Below are positions 1 through 8,305 of a stretch of DNA of 30,350 bases, piece by piece (position 1 is the stretch's first letter; each line of letters begins with the position of its first letter). A program made the position numbers and the translations under genes. Under the pieces are notes generated by a model, which did no database searches, had not been told where the DNA came from, and saw nothing but the letters and a program-made list of their open reading frames with translations. Origin of the DNA: Pseudomonadota bacterium (GTDB taxonomy: Bacteria > Pseudomonadota > Alphaproteobacteria > Rhizobiales > Devosiaceae). The stretch is from NCBI GenBank assembly GCA_023433775.1, contig JAEYTY010000082.1, forward strand, positions 1-30,350, written 5' to 3'.

Positions 1-435
1 CCCCCATTCGATCATCCGCGTTTCGCCAGTCATGCCACCGGCGGCGATCTGGCCGCCCACCATCTTGCAGGCAGAGGTGTCCGTGGTGCCGACGCTGATC
101 TGCCAGCGTCCATCCTCCATGCCCGAATTGTCGGTCAGTTCCAGCGGGCAGGAGCCGGTGCCACCATATTGGCGATCGATCTGGGCCGGGCTGAGGGACG
201 ACCAGTAGAACTCGCCATCGTAGTTCACCAGCGTCTTGGTTTCATAGCTGGCCGGAAAGGCACCAGGCATCTGCGTGGCAAGCGTATCGATGCTGTCATT
301 GGATACGCGGCAGGTGCAGCCGGACGATCCGCAGATGGCGATTTGCGCAGAAACGGCAAAGGCGGGCAGGCTGGTCAAAAAGCCTGACAGGACCAGAACC
401 GCCGTAAGGGATGCGAATTTGATCATTCTGAACAT
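1..435 (-). CDS. Small exported Cys-containing protein, 3' end outside the window
   Basis: Reading the minus strand from ATG at 435 gives 145 codons with no stop to the window edge, so the C-terminus is missing. The N-terminus (MFRMIKFASLTAVLVLSGF, then a stretch ending in PAFAVSA) is a typical Sec signal peptide, so the product is probably periplasmic or secreted. The mature part has a Cys cluster (CGSSGCTC) and two further Cys residues (SCPLEL, ACKMV), which suggests disulfides. A second Met lies three codons in; the first is preferred because GAGG lies upstream of it. The gene begins 10 bp after the stop of the vWA gene, so it is the last visible member of that operon. I do not recognise the family. 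Confidence 0.75.
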   Translation of the reverse strand, partial: MFRMIKFASLTAVLVLSGFLTSLPAFAVSAQIAICGSSGCTCRVSNDSIDTLATQMPGAFPASYETKTLVNYDGEFYWSSLSPAQIDRQYGGTGSCPLELTDNSGMEDGRWQISVGTTDTSACKMVGGQIAAGGMTGETRMIEWG

Positions 436-445
436 GTAGCGATCC

Positions 446-3217
446 TCAATTGACGCCAAGACGGGTCATGAATTCCTGGGGTGACATCCCTCCCAAATCC
501 ACGGGCAGCCTGGTCTCCGCCTGCATACCGGGCGGCGAGACGACCAGCGTGTCGCGGATCATCCCGAAGACCACGTCCAGCATCATGTCCTGCCCCTGCA
601 TGTAGCAAAGCTGGCTGGCGCCTACCGAAGCGCAGGGGCCATTGGAGGCGAGCCATTGGCGGGGATTGAGCTCGATCGTGTTGACCGCGCCAAAGCTCTC
701 CCAGAAGAAACTCGCCGTCGGCAGGCCGCTGCCCGCACCGCCAGCTGTTTCGTAGAAATAGGGCTCGCTCATCGCCCAGTCGTTTGGCAGGGTCAGCGAG
801 ATGCCGCTGGCTGCATGGCTGACCGGGCAGCCAGCGGGTGTATCGGTGCAGACAAACGCGACATCGTCGCCAAGGCCGGATTGCGTGGAGCCGGTATCGC
901 CGCCCTGTGCCAGGGGGATTTCGAAATCGTTGCGGCCATTAGGGTCGATGGTGATGGTATCGGCGAGATGGATGCCAGCGTCGGCGTTGACGCCCTCCAC
1001 CGCATAGGTGCCACCCGCAGCAAGACTGGTGACGAAGCTGGTCTCGAGGTCGTTGCTGGCGACGGCGACATCCATTTCCTGCACATCGGTGCGAATGGCC
1101 GACCATTGCACACCCACATCGCCGATCTCGAAGGGCGTGCGCAGGCGCACCGGCATATCTGCGGCGGCAGTCTCACCGGATTGTGCGGGCGGAGGTACCG
1201 ACGAGGTCATGTCGACAAAGTCACCCGGCGCGGGACCATGCACGGCTTCGCGCATCTCGGCCAGCGAGGGTGGGGTATAGCCGCCGGGCCACATCACGAC
1301 GCTGATGCCCATGGCGCCGGAGGACAGCGTGCCCGCATAGCCGATCTCATATGGAGTGAGATAAAGCGTCATCGGCTCCGGGATCGGATCGCCCACGGTA
1401 AAGGTCATGTGCAGTGCGCCGTTTTCGAGACTTGCCGCGGTGAAGGGGCCTTCCCGCCCCGCGGCCTGCGGACCGGCCAGCATGTCCTGTGCGGTCCAGC
1501 TGCCGCCGATCGGTGCGTCGGGATAGGCCTGCTCGAGAGCCAGCGTCAGCAATCGGTCTGCACCGGCCTGTACCTGATAGGGTGGCACGCCCAGCACCTG
1601 CCAAGGACCATCCAGCGTCGGCACGAAAGGATCTTCCTCGCTCATAACGGGGATGACAAAGTCATTTTCCTGTCTGGGCAGGATTTCTACCACGCCCCTG
1701 AACGTATCTTTGGGCCCCCAAGCGGCCGTGACCTCATAGCGGCCCGGCTCGAAAACACCCTCGCCGATGACCGTCTTGCCGCTCGGCGCCCAGGCTTCCG
1801 GGCTCATGTCCGGATCGAGCGGAATGGCTGACCATTCATGCGGGTCTTGCGGATAGTCCGGCGGCAGGCGGAATGTGGCGGGCACCATGGGCAGGTCGTC
1901 CTGGCCGGGCGCGGCCTGCGTCGCGGCGGCGGCCTGAGCGGCAAGGTCGGCCGTATTGGTGCCATCGCTATCTTCGAACGGCACGCCGACACCGAATTCG
2001 CGAGAGAAAAGTATCTCCTGCTGGTTGCCCGAGATATAGCGGAGTTCATAGATGCCCGGCTCCTTCGGAGCGCGCAGGCCCATACGCTGCGTCTGGGCGC
2101 TGCTGAACGGATAACCCCAATCCCCGTCATAATCTGCCGGTGCGGCGCCCGGTCGGGCGATGACAATGCGCTGACCGACCTGATTGGGTCCGCGCCATGT
2201 GAACTCGAAACGCCTGTCTGGTTCCACCGAACCAATGGCATCAAAACCATTGGACGGAGGCACGACCTCGACCGGCTGGCGGGCGATGATGCCGTCGCGG
2301 GCACTGACGAGCACGAGATCATACATCCCCGGCTCGGTTGGGGCGGTGCGGGTAACGGGATTGTTCGGCGCGGGTCCGGTCCCGCCGATAGTCCTATAGC
2401 TGACCGCCTCGGACATTGTGGTGGCGCCCAGCGGAACGAAGCCGATATAATCGACAAATGTCGCTTCGCCGTTCCAGCGAATGCTGTAGTTATGCCCGGC
2501 CTCGGCATTGGGACCCATGTCGAAAGCGGCTTCGGCAACGGGTTCTGGCTCGGGCTCCGGCGCCGGGACCGGCTCGACCTGCGCCACCTGGCGCAAGGCA
2601 TCGGCCAGTTCCTGCCCGGTTTGAGGGGTGAGCAGCAGTCCACCGGTGGCATCAGCCACGCAGGCCATGACTTCGCCCTCTTCGCGGGTCAGGCCGAACC
2701 CAACCACGTGGGCGCGGATAGCAATGCCATCTTCCGCCAATTGCGCGGCCAGCGCGCAGGGATCGGCCTCGCAGGTTTCGAGCCCGTCGGTGACGAGGAT
2801 GATATCGGCGGATTCTGCCGTTGGCGGGATCATTGAGGCCGCCAGCGACAGCGAATCCGTGATCGGCGTCATGCCACGCGGATTGAGCCGGTTGAGACTG
2901 GACGATAGCCCTGCTGGATCATTGATCCCGACATTGGCGACGACTTCGATATCCGAACAATCCCCGCGCCGGTTATGGCCATAGGCGATGACGCCGAGTG
3001 GAATGGAATTGTCGCGGCTGACGAAAAAGTCCCCGATCACTTCGCGGGCTATTTCGACCTTGGAAATGCCGCCATCAAGTTGGCCCCACATCGAGCCGGA
3101 GGCGTCGTAGATCAGGATCGAGGCGCTGTCCGCCTCCTGCGCCGCCAGTGGCATGGCCAATGTGGCTATCGCGCTCACCAGCGCCGCGCGCCCAAAAGTC
3201 TTCAATCGTCCCCTCAT
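446..3217 (-). CDS. Exported vWA-domain protein with Ig-like modules
   Basis: The product is about 923 aa. A signal peptide (residues 1 to about 27, ending PLAAQ) leads into a von Willebrand A domain at about 33-210. The metal site is visible as DASGS (D38, S40, S42), the Thr of GMTPITD near 117, and VTDG near 143-146. A Pro/Glu linker follows (about 212-228), then two Ig-like modules (about 230-410) and a duplicated C-terminal module (about 444-523 and 686-769) with shared WSAI and NDF-IP motifs. vWA domains bind protein ligands through a divalent metal; the ligand here is unknown. The start at 3217 is chosen because GGAGGG lies 9 nt upstream and it opens the signal peptide directly. A start at 3253 would overlap the upstream stop as ATGA and cannot be excluded. 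An even longer reading from 3376 only adds sequence inside the upstream gene. Confidence 0.88.
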   Translation of the reverse strand: MRGRLKTFGRAALVSAIATLAMPLAAQEADSASILIYDASGSMWGQLDGGISKVEIAREVIGDFFVSRDNSIPLGVIAYGHNRRGDCSDIEVVANVGINDPAGLSSSLNRLNPRGMTPITDSLSLAASMIPPTAESADIILVTDGLETCEADPCALAAQLAEDGIAIRAHVVGFGLTREEGEVMACVADATGGLLLTPQTGQELADALRQVAQVEPVPAPEPEPEPVAEAAFDMGPNAEAGHNYSIRWNGEATFVDYIGFVPLGATTMSEAVSYRTIGGTGPAPNNPVTRTAPTEPGMYDLVLVSARDGIIARQPVEVVPPSNGFDAIGSVEPDRRFEFTWRGPNQVGQRIVIARPGAAPADYDGDWGYPFSSAQTQRMGLRAPKEPGIYELRYISGNQQEILFSREFGVGVPFEDSDGTNTADLAAQAAAATQAAPGQDDLPMVPATFRLPPDYPQDPHEWSAIPLDPDMSPEAWAPSGKTVIGEGVFEPGRYEVTAAWGPKDTFRGVVEILPRQENDFVIPVMSEEDPFVPTLDGPWQVLGVPPYQVQAGADRLLTLALEQAYPDAPIGGSWTAQDMLAGPQAAGREGPFTAASLENGALHMTFTVGDPIPEPMTLYLTPYEIGYAGTLSSGAMGISVVMWPGGYTPPSLAEMREAVHGPAPGDFVDMTSSVPPPAQSGETAAADMPVRLRTPFEIGDVGVQWSAIRTDVQEMDVAVASNDLETSFVTSLAAGGTYAVEGVNADAGIHLADTITIDPNGRNDFEIPLAQGGDTGSTQSGLGDDVAFVCTDTPAGCPVSHAASGISLTLPNDWAMSEPYFYETAGGAGSGLPTASFFWESFGAVNTIELNPRQWLASNGPCASVGASQLCYMQGQDMMLDVVFGMIRDTLVVSPPGMQAETRLPVDLGGMSPQEFMTRLGVN

Positions 3218-3249
3218 GCCGGACGTCCCTCCGAAACTGTAATGAAAAT

Positions 3250-4248
3250 TCATGTCGCGGCTCCGCCCTGCATGGTGGAGCTGCCAGTGTTCTGTGCGGA
3301 CCTTGGCTGGAAGCCGGCGGCCTTGTCTTTGATCTTGGTGAATTGCTTGGACATGCCCGAAAGCTTGGCGTCCCATTCCGCATTGGGCACCTGGCCCTCG
3401 ATGGTGCGGAAATAGACGTCCATCATGCAGGCGATGGCAAAGGGCTCGATCAGCGCCGCCTTCACCGCCCAGGCAAAGAGCAGCGCAAAGACGAAACCGC
3501 CCGCCGACCAGGCGCCGGGGATGAAATAGACCAGTGCCGCCGCCGGGGCGAGCATGAGCAGGAACACGAGGAAAGACAGGCCATAGACGATCAGCGTCAG
3601 CCAGGCCGCGTTCTTGAGCATGGGCTTGTAGTTCTGCCCGTAAAGGACCAGCGCCGTCCGGGCCGAGCCCCAGGGATTGGTCGAGCCGGTGCGGATGGCA
3701 TAGGCGAGGATCACCTCGTCGATGAACCCCACCGCGATATTGAGAAAGGCGCGGAGAATGCCGGTCATCTGTTGCAGTCCGGGAATGGGTAGGAAGGCAG
3801 CGATGCCCTGGACAAGCCCGGTTACGGCGCGCAGCACGCCCTTGACCAATTGATCCACTGCGAAGAGCACGCTGGCTTCGCCGAAGCGCTGCTTGACTAC
3901 GGAGGTCGCGTAGGACACCTGCGACTTGCCCTCGGGCATCTGCCGCCCATCGAGCAGTTCGACCAAAACAGCGATATGCCCGGCCTTGACGATGTAGAGG
4001 ATATACTCGCGGAGGAAGTACAGCACGCCGGCAGTAACCCCGAAGCCGATGGTGCCGCCCCAGAAGATCGAGCCGGCCCGGAAGCCCTCATCGCCAAAGG
4101 CGCCGACGCCCCAGCCAATGCCGGCCCCAGTGCCGGTGACTATCACATAGGCTGCCGCAATGCCGAAATAGACGGCCACGCGCAGCAAGACGAAGGGCAT
4201 TGTCTTGCCCATGAGCCCGAGCGAGCGGGAAATCGAAAAATCCCACAT
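3250..4248 (-). CDS. Polytopic inner-membrane protein of unknown function
   Basis: The product is 332 aa. Hydrophobic segments are visible near residues 20-40, 60-82, about 150-185 and two strong ones in 215-275 (for example GLSFLVFLLMLAPAAALVYF and GGFVFALLFAWAVKAALI), so about four to six helices are likely. The C-terminal tail is polar (AEWDAKLSGMSKQFTKIKDK) and probably cytoplasmic. There is no signal peptide and no motif of a known transporter. It sits between the exported proteins of the cluster, ends just before the vWA gene and follows the 568-aa exported protein with a 69-bp gap. I infer a membrane anchor or export partner for the neighbouring exported proteins. The family is not recognised. 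Confidence 0.8.
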   Translation of the reverse strand: MWDFSISRSLGLMGKTMPFVLLRVAVYFGIAAAYVIVTGTGAGIGWGVGAFGDEGFRAGSIFWGGTIGFGVTAGVLYFLREYILYIVKAGHIAVLVELLDGRQMPEGKSQVSYATSVVKQRFGEASVLFAVDQLVKGVLRAVTGLVQGIAAFLPIPGLQQMTGILRAFLNIAVGFIDEVILAYAIRTGSTNPWGSARTALVLYGQNYKPMLKNAAWLTLIVYGLSFLVFLLMLAPAAALVYFIPGAWSAGGFVFALLFAWAVKAALIEPFAIACMMDVYFRTIEGQVPNAEWDAKLSGMSKQFTKIKDKAAGFQPRSAQNTGSSTMQGGAAT

Positions 4249-4317
4249 TATCGGGCCTGCCTTTGTTGGATGGTGATGGGTGTGAACATCTGCTGCGTCT
4301 CCAGAGAAAACTTTGTG

Positions 4318-6024
4318 TCAGTCATCGAGAAGGGGAATGGCCGCTGCTGAAGAGGAGCCTTGCCAGGGGGCGGGCGCGATGCGTGGCGGGGCGTCGAACA
4401 CTTTGCCCAGGGCGCCGTCCTCGACCTGTTGGAGATTGCCAATGCGCAGGCGGACGGTCTGCCGGTCCGTGCCATGAAGGCTCAGTCGGGAATTGTCGGT
4501 GTTGTCGGACAGCAAAGCCTCGACACGCTCCCGGCTGATCCCCGTGTGAAGGGTGATTTCGGCCCGGGCCATCAGCCCATGCGCGGCAAGCGCATCAGCC
4601 ACATTGTGCCTGACGACGGACAGGCCACGCGCATGACCCGAAAAGGGCGACCCGGGCAATGTCTGCAGGCCTGGAGCCGAAGGCAGGTTCGGAATGGCCC
4701 AGATCGGCCCCGTCCACACCCGGTATGTGTCGGCGCGCTCGTCTGGCAGGCTGGCCACAAGGCGCAGCTCATGCCCGACATGCTGTCCCATAGCTTCGCG
4801 CCGTCCTGTGTCGAAAACGCGAATGGCGAAAAGCCGATCGACAGGCATGTCGGCATTTTGTGGCCACACGGCTAAGGCAAGGTTGTCGTGGGGCGCATGT
4901 GCATAAAGGTGGCCCGGATTATCGGCGAGGCCGACGAAGTCCGTCTTGCCGTCATCAAAGAGAACGTTGGTTCCATTGGTCAGAACCGTATAGCGCTGCA
5001 CCGGCTGGCTTTCGGTTTCAAAAAGTAGCGAATAGCGCCAAGCCGGACCGTCGGTGCCTTCTTGAAATGCGTAGATGACGTCGACCATGCCGGTCTCGCC
5101 GCTCGCTCCATTGTGGCTGGACGTGCTCCAGAAAGCGGCAATTCCCGCAACCTCACTCCGCCGTATCAACTGCAAATCGTCCTGGCGCAGCATCACGCCA
5201 TTAGTGACCATGTCCTGCCCGATGACATTGTTGGAGATCACCATGTCCAGGTCTTCGCCAAACAGGGTCTGTCCGCTCAGCAGATCGGCGACGCGAGTGG
5301 GTATCGACAAGCCTTGATGATCGCGCCGCCGATATGGGGTGACGTCGCCATCCTCGTCGACCGAAATGTCGGTCCAGTTTTTGCCCTCGTCGCCGGGATC
5401 CTCCAGCGCCAGGCAGGATGTGCCCAAACAATCCTGGCCCCGCGCCTCCGTCTCACTCAGGAAGCGGTACGAAATGGCCGCGATCTGATTGGGCAGGTTC
5501 TGCGAAGAGAACATGGCAAAGCGATAGGCCACATGGCGACCGACACCAATATCCGTCGGGCTTGGCGTGAACTGGTCGCAATAGACCTCCTGGATATTGG
5601 CCTCCAGAGCCGGACCAATATTGAACCTTACAACCTCGATGAGGCGAGCTACGTTCGGATAGTCAGCGTTGCCATCCACATTGCGGACATTGACGCGATA
5701 GCGCGTGTGGGGAAGGGCAGGCTCATAAGCTTCGAGGGCCATGATGGCTTTGCCGGCATCCGACATGCCCCAGTCGCGATAGTCGGTATGAGGAGAGTCC
5801 CCGAAGGGAAACCGCTCAAGGCTGTTCCATTCGGGCGAGTCGAAATAGTGCGGGTCAAGCTGAAAAAACCGGGGCGCCCCGACGAAGCGCTCAATCTCGG
5901 CATCGACATGCGCATTGACCGCCTCCGGATAGACGACGGCCTGCGCCGGGATCGCCAGCGCCAAAACCATCAGGAAACAAATTACCGCCCAGCCGCATAC
6001 CCGGCCCGAAAAACGCTCCGCCAT
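4318..6024 (-). CDS. Large exported protein of unknown family
   Basis: The product is 568 aa from ATG at 6024, which begins MAERFSGRVCGWAVICFLMV and continues as a signal peptide ending near IPAQA. GAGGGA lies 11 nt upstream. A longer reading from 6075 adds 17 residues without signal-peptide character and is rejected. The mature protein is soluble, acidic and rich in aromatic residues. It has few Cys (VYCDQF, DCLGTSC), no transmembrane helix after the signal, and no catalytic motif that I recognise. It is the first gene of the four-gene minus-strand cluster, so its promoter should lie in the 6025-6251 gap shared with the LuxR-hydrolase gene. Function is unknown; the neighbours suggest an envelope or surface role. 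Confidence 0.82.
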   Translation of the reverse strand: MAERFSGRVCGWAVICFLMVLALAIPAQAVVYPEAVNAHVDAEIERFVGAPRFFQLDPHYFDSPEWNSLERFPFGDSPHTDYRDWGMSDAGKAIMALEAYEPALPHTRYRVNVRNVDGNADYPNVARLIEVVRFNIGPALEANIQEVYCDQFTPSPTDIGVGRHVAYRFAMFSSQNLPNQIAAISYRFLSETEARGQDCLGTSCLALEDPGDEGKNWTDISVDEDGDVTPYRRRDHQGLSIPTRVADLLSGQTLFGEDLDMVISNNVIGQDMVTNGVMLRQDDLQLIRRSEVAGIAAFWSTSSHNGASGETGMVDVIYAFQEGTDGPAWRYSLLFETESQPVQRYTVLTNGTNVLFDDGKTDFVGLADNPGHLYAHAPHDNLALAVWPQNADMPVDRLFAIRVFDTGRREAMGQHVGHELRLVASLPDERADTYRVWTGPIWAIPNLPSAPGLQTLPGSPFSGHARGLSVVRHNVADALAAHGLMARAEITLHTGISRERVEALLSDNTDNSRLSLHGTDRQTVRLRIGNLQQVEDGALGKVFDAPPRIAPAPWQGSSSAAAIPLLDD

Positions 6025-6105
6025 TGCGCCCACATTCCCTCGTCCCGCATGCCAGGTGCGGAAAGTTGGCCCCAAGGCCAGAACGGTAGGACGCTTGCAA
6101 AATCA

Positions 6106-6131
6106 GTGCATGTACCAGATGGTATACGCAC
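6106..6131. promoter_or_regulatory. 26-bp imperfect dyad, candidate operator in the divergent gap
   Basis: Two 12-bp arms separated by GA match at 10 of 12 positions. The left arm is GTGCATGTACCA and the right arm is TGGTATACGCAC. It lies 82 bp upstream of the exported-protein start (6024) and 121 bp upstream of the LuxR-hydrolase start (6252). Its length and symmetry fit a site for a dimeric regulator. The adjacent LuxR-type protein is the obvious candidate, but that link is inference. Confidence 0.45.
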
Positions 6132-6251
6132 CGGACCAATATTAGTTATGCTGCAGCAGCTTGTGGAATGAAGCTGGCCGGGCCTTAGGTATATATTGGG
6201 ACGAACTCAATCGCCACGGTCCCTAGTAGCGGAGGGAATGTCATACAGGAC

Positions 6252-7946
6252 TTGGAAAGCATCGTTCTGGTCCTCCGTGAGCAGATCAGGGAGAGCGGCA
6301 GCCAGGCAAACCTTGACGACATTGTGTCATCGCTCGGCGAGCATTTCGAGCAGAACGACGAGGCCCTGGCCCACCTTTCTGCGCGGCATCTGGCGCCGCA
6401 AGACACCTTCCTCGCCCAATCGCTGAAGGACCGCGAGGCTGAACTCTCCCTACGCGTGAAGAGTGTACCGGATGCCGCAATGATCCTATCCTGCAATGGC
6501 GTGGTTCTTGCCGCCAACCAGGCAGCCGTTCACCATTTCGGCCTCGATTGCGGCGACTCCATCATTGCTCTTGGCGTTGCCCAGATCGACTTCGCGGCCT
6601 TTGTGCAGCGATGCGGCGCGGCGTTCGATGGTCAGGCGCTCTTTGTGGCCCATCCGCCCAACAGCCCAGAGCGGCTGATCCTGGCGGGACGGCGTATGCC
6701 GGAGTTGGACGCATTCTTGGTTTCGGCTATCACTTGGTCTTGGCCGCCAGCATTGCTTGAAGAGGTCCGGCGCCTCTTCAGTCTGACAGAGCGCGAAGCC
6801 ATCATATTGACCAACATGATGTCCGGGCAGAGTGCCGGACAGATCGCGGAACGCGATGGCCGCGCCTTGGGCACCGTACGTCAACAGATCAAGGCAGTGC
6901 TGGCTAAGCTCGAGGTGAGCAGCCAGGCCCAAGCACTCGCATTGATCGCGTCGACCGCCATGTCCTGGCATCGCCTGAGCGTTACACCGTTCCTGGGCTC
7001 AGGAGATAACGTTCAGTTCCTGACCCTGACACGTGGACGCCGACGGATCGGCATTCGCGGGTTTGGACTGCCTGGCGGGCAACCAGTCCTGCTGGTGCAC
7101 GGAGCGGTTTTCGGGGTGGGCGACCTAGCCGTGGAGCGCGCTGCCGCACGCGATGCAGGCCTTTGGGTGCTGGCTGCCGAAAAGCCTGGCTATGGACGCA
7201 CCAGCCCGGAGAGCAGCGATTTGGTGGACACAATGGTCGACGATATGCTCGCATTGCTCGATCATGCTGGCGTACAGCGGACAGTTGTTCTCGCTCATGA
7301 CGCTGGCACGATCGCCGCATTTCGTCTCGCGTATCGTTCGCCAGACCGGGTGATCGGGATCGTGGCCGCCCCGGCAACGCCACCTATGCGGTCTTGGTCG
7401 CAGACAAAGGACATGCCGAGGAGCCATCGTATTCACGCCTGGGCAGCCCAGCGCGTGCCGCGCCTAATGGACATGATGGTCACGCTAGGAGTGAGCCAGA
7501 TTCAGCGCCAGGGCGTTTCAATCATGCCCGAACTATTTTTCGGTGGCTGCGATTTTGACCGGCTAGCGTGGTCGCCCTCGGAAAAAGCCAATGCGCTCGG
7601 GGCCGTGTTCAGGTTGATGGCTGCGCAGAATGCTCACGGTTTTCGCCGCGACATGCTTCTCACCAATATCGACTGGAGCCACTGGGCTCACGGGATGGAG
7701 GTGCCCGTTGAACTGCTGCATGGCCAGAAGAGCCGGACGGTGTCCCTCAACGCCATCACCCATTTTGCAGCCAGTTTGCCAAAGGCGCGAGTCGTCACCG
7801 TGGAAGACGGCGGGCACACCTTGCCGCTCACCCACCCCGCGCTGGCCTTTGAACGCGTACATGCGATCACAAGGACTTTCGGCTCTGCGCCTCGTCTGCG
7901 AAATTTTGGACCAGTAGTGGCCCATACACAGTCGCCTGCGACATAG
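6252..7946 (+). CDS. LuxR-type HTH regulator fused to an alpha/beta hydrolase
   Basis: The product is 564 aa. The N-terminal 70 residues have no obvious fold. A PAS-like segment follows (about 71-165, SVPDAAMILSCNGVVLAANQ), then a LuxR-type HTH (about 175-232, with FSLTEREAIIL and a GTVRQQIKAVLAKLEVSS recognition region), then an alpha/beta hydrolase domain (about 262-545). The oxyanion-loop HG is at 283-284 and the elbow reads LAHDAG with D350 where serine hydrolases have Ser. The catalytic His is probably H522 (DGGHTLPL). Asp at the elbow is known from haloalkane dehalogenases and epoxide hydrolases. No clear acid follows the HG at 490. The start is TTG at 6252; GGAGGG at 6231-6236 is rather far away (15 nt), so the exact start is uncertain. 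It probably links recognition of a small molecule to transcription, but the substrate is unknown. Confidence 0.85.
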   Translation: MESIVLVLREQIRESGSQANLDDIVSSLGEHFEQNDEALAHLSARHLAPQDTFLAQSLKDREAELSLRVKSVPDAAMILSCNGVVLAANQAAVHHFGLDCGDSIIALGVAQIDFAAFVQRCGAAFDGQALFVAHPPNSPERLILAGRRMPELDAFLVSAITWSWPPALLEEVRRLFSLTEREAIILTNMMSGQSAGQIAERDGRALGTVRQQIKAVLAKLEVSSQAQALALIASTAMSWHRLSVTPFLGSGDNVQFLTLTRGRRRIGIRGFGLPGGQPVLLVHGAVFGVGDLAVERAAARDAGLWVLAAEKPGYGRTSPESSDLVDTMVDDMLALLDHAGVQRTVVLAHDAGTIAAFRLAYRSPDRVIGIVAAPATPPMRSWSQTKDMPRSHRIHAWAAQRVPRLMDMMVTLGVSQIQRQGVSIMPELFFGGCDFDRLAWSPSEKANALGAVFRLMAAQNAHGFRRDMLLTNIDWSHWAHGMEVPVELLHGQKSRTVSLNAITHFAASLPKARVVTVEDGGHTLPLTHPALAFERVHAITRTFGSAPRLRNFGPVVAHTQSPAT

Positions 7947-8305
7947 GATATGTCTTTCTTAACGTCTCTTATTCTGCATTAGGCCCAAAAAGCGGACATA
8001 CCGCTACCGGCCCCATTTCGGTCATCGGCCAATCAAGTTGGAATGTTGGGGCCGCGGCGCAAAGCAGCCGCTCATCGGTCCGTAGGAAGCGAAATTTGCC
8101 AACAATTACAGTGCCCATCTATGTCGCAGCGGGCGCGCCATTTCCTTTTAAACTTGTTGTGCCGAGTTGTTGTTGCGGGCTTGCCTGAGCTTCGCGGGAG
8201 TGTCGTTTGACGGACGGTAGGATGGCTCGGGTGGTGACGAGCCCGCTTGTTTCGCGTTAGGCTGCCCGGGCAGAAGGCAAATATGCAACTGCGTGGGGAG
8301 GATGC
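7947..8305. other. 359-bp intergenic region without a gene
   Basis: No convincing coding frame was found between the LuxR-hydrolase gene and the sensor kinase. A short hairpin (GGCTCG at 8224-8229 pairing with CGAGCC at 8238-8243) is visible, followed by a mildly T-rich stretch, so it could be a weak terminator. A tandem TTGTTGT pattern occurs at 8154-8173. The promoter of the sensor kinase must lie here, but no clear -35/-10 pair was found. Confidence 0.5.

Noticed and set aside
3218..3376. N-terminal extension of the vWA protein to 3376
   Set aside because: It lies inside the upstream membrane-protein gene, and the signal peptide with a good ribosome site begins at 3217.
8054..8071. GCGGC/GCCGC hairpin after the LuxR-hydrolase gene
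   Set aside because: The stem is only five pairs, is more than 100 bp past the stop and lacks a T-tract.
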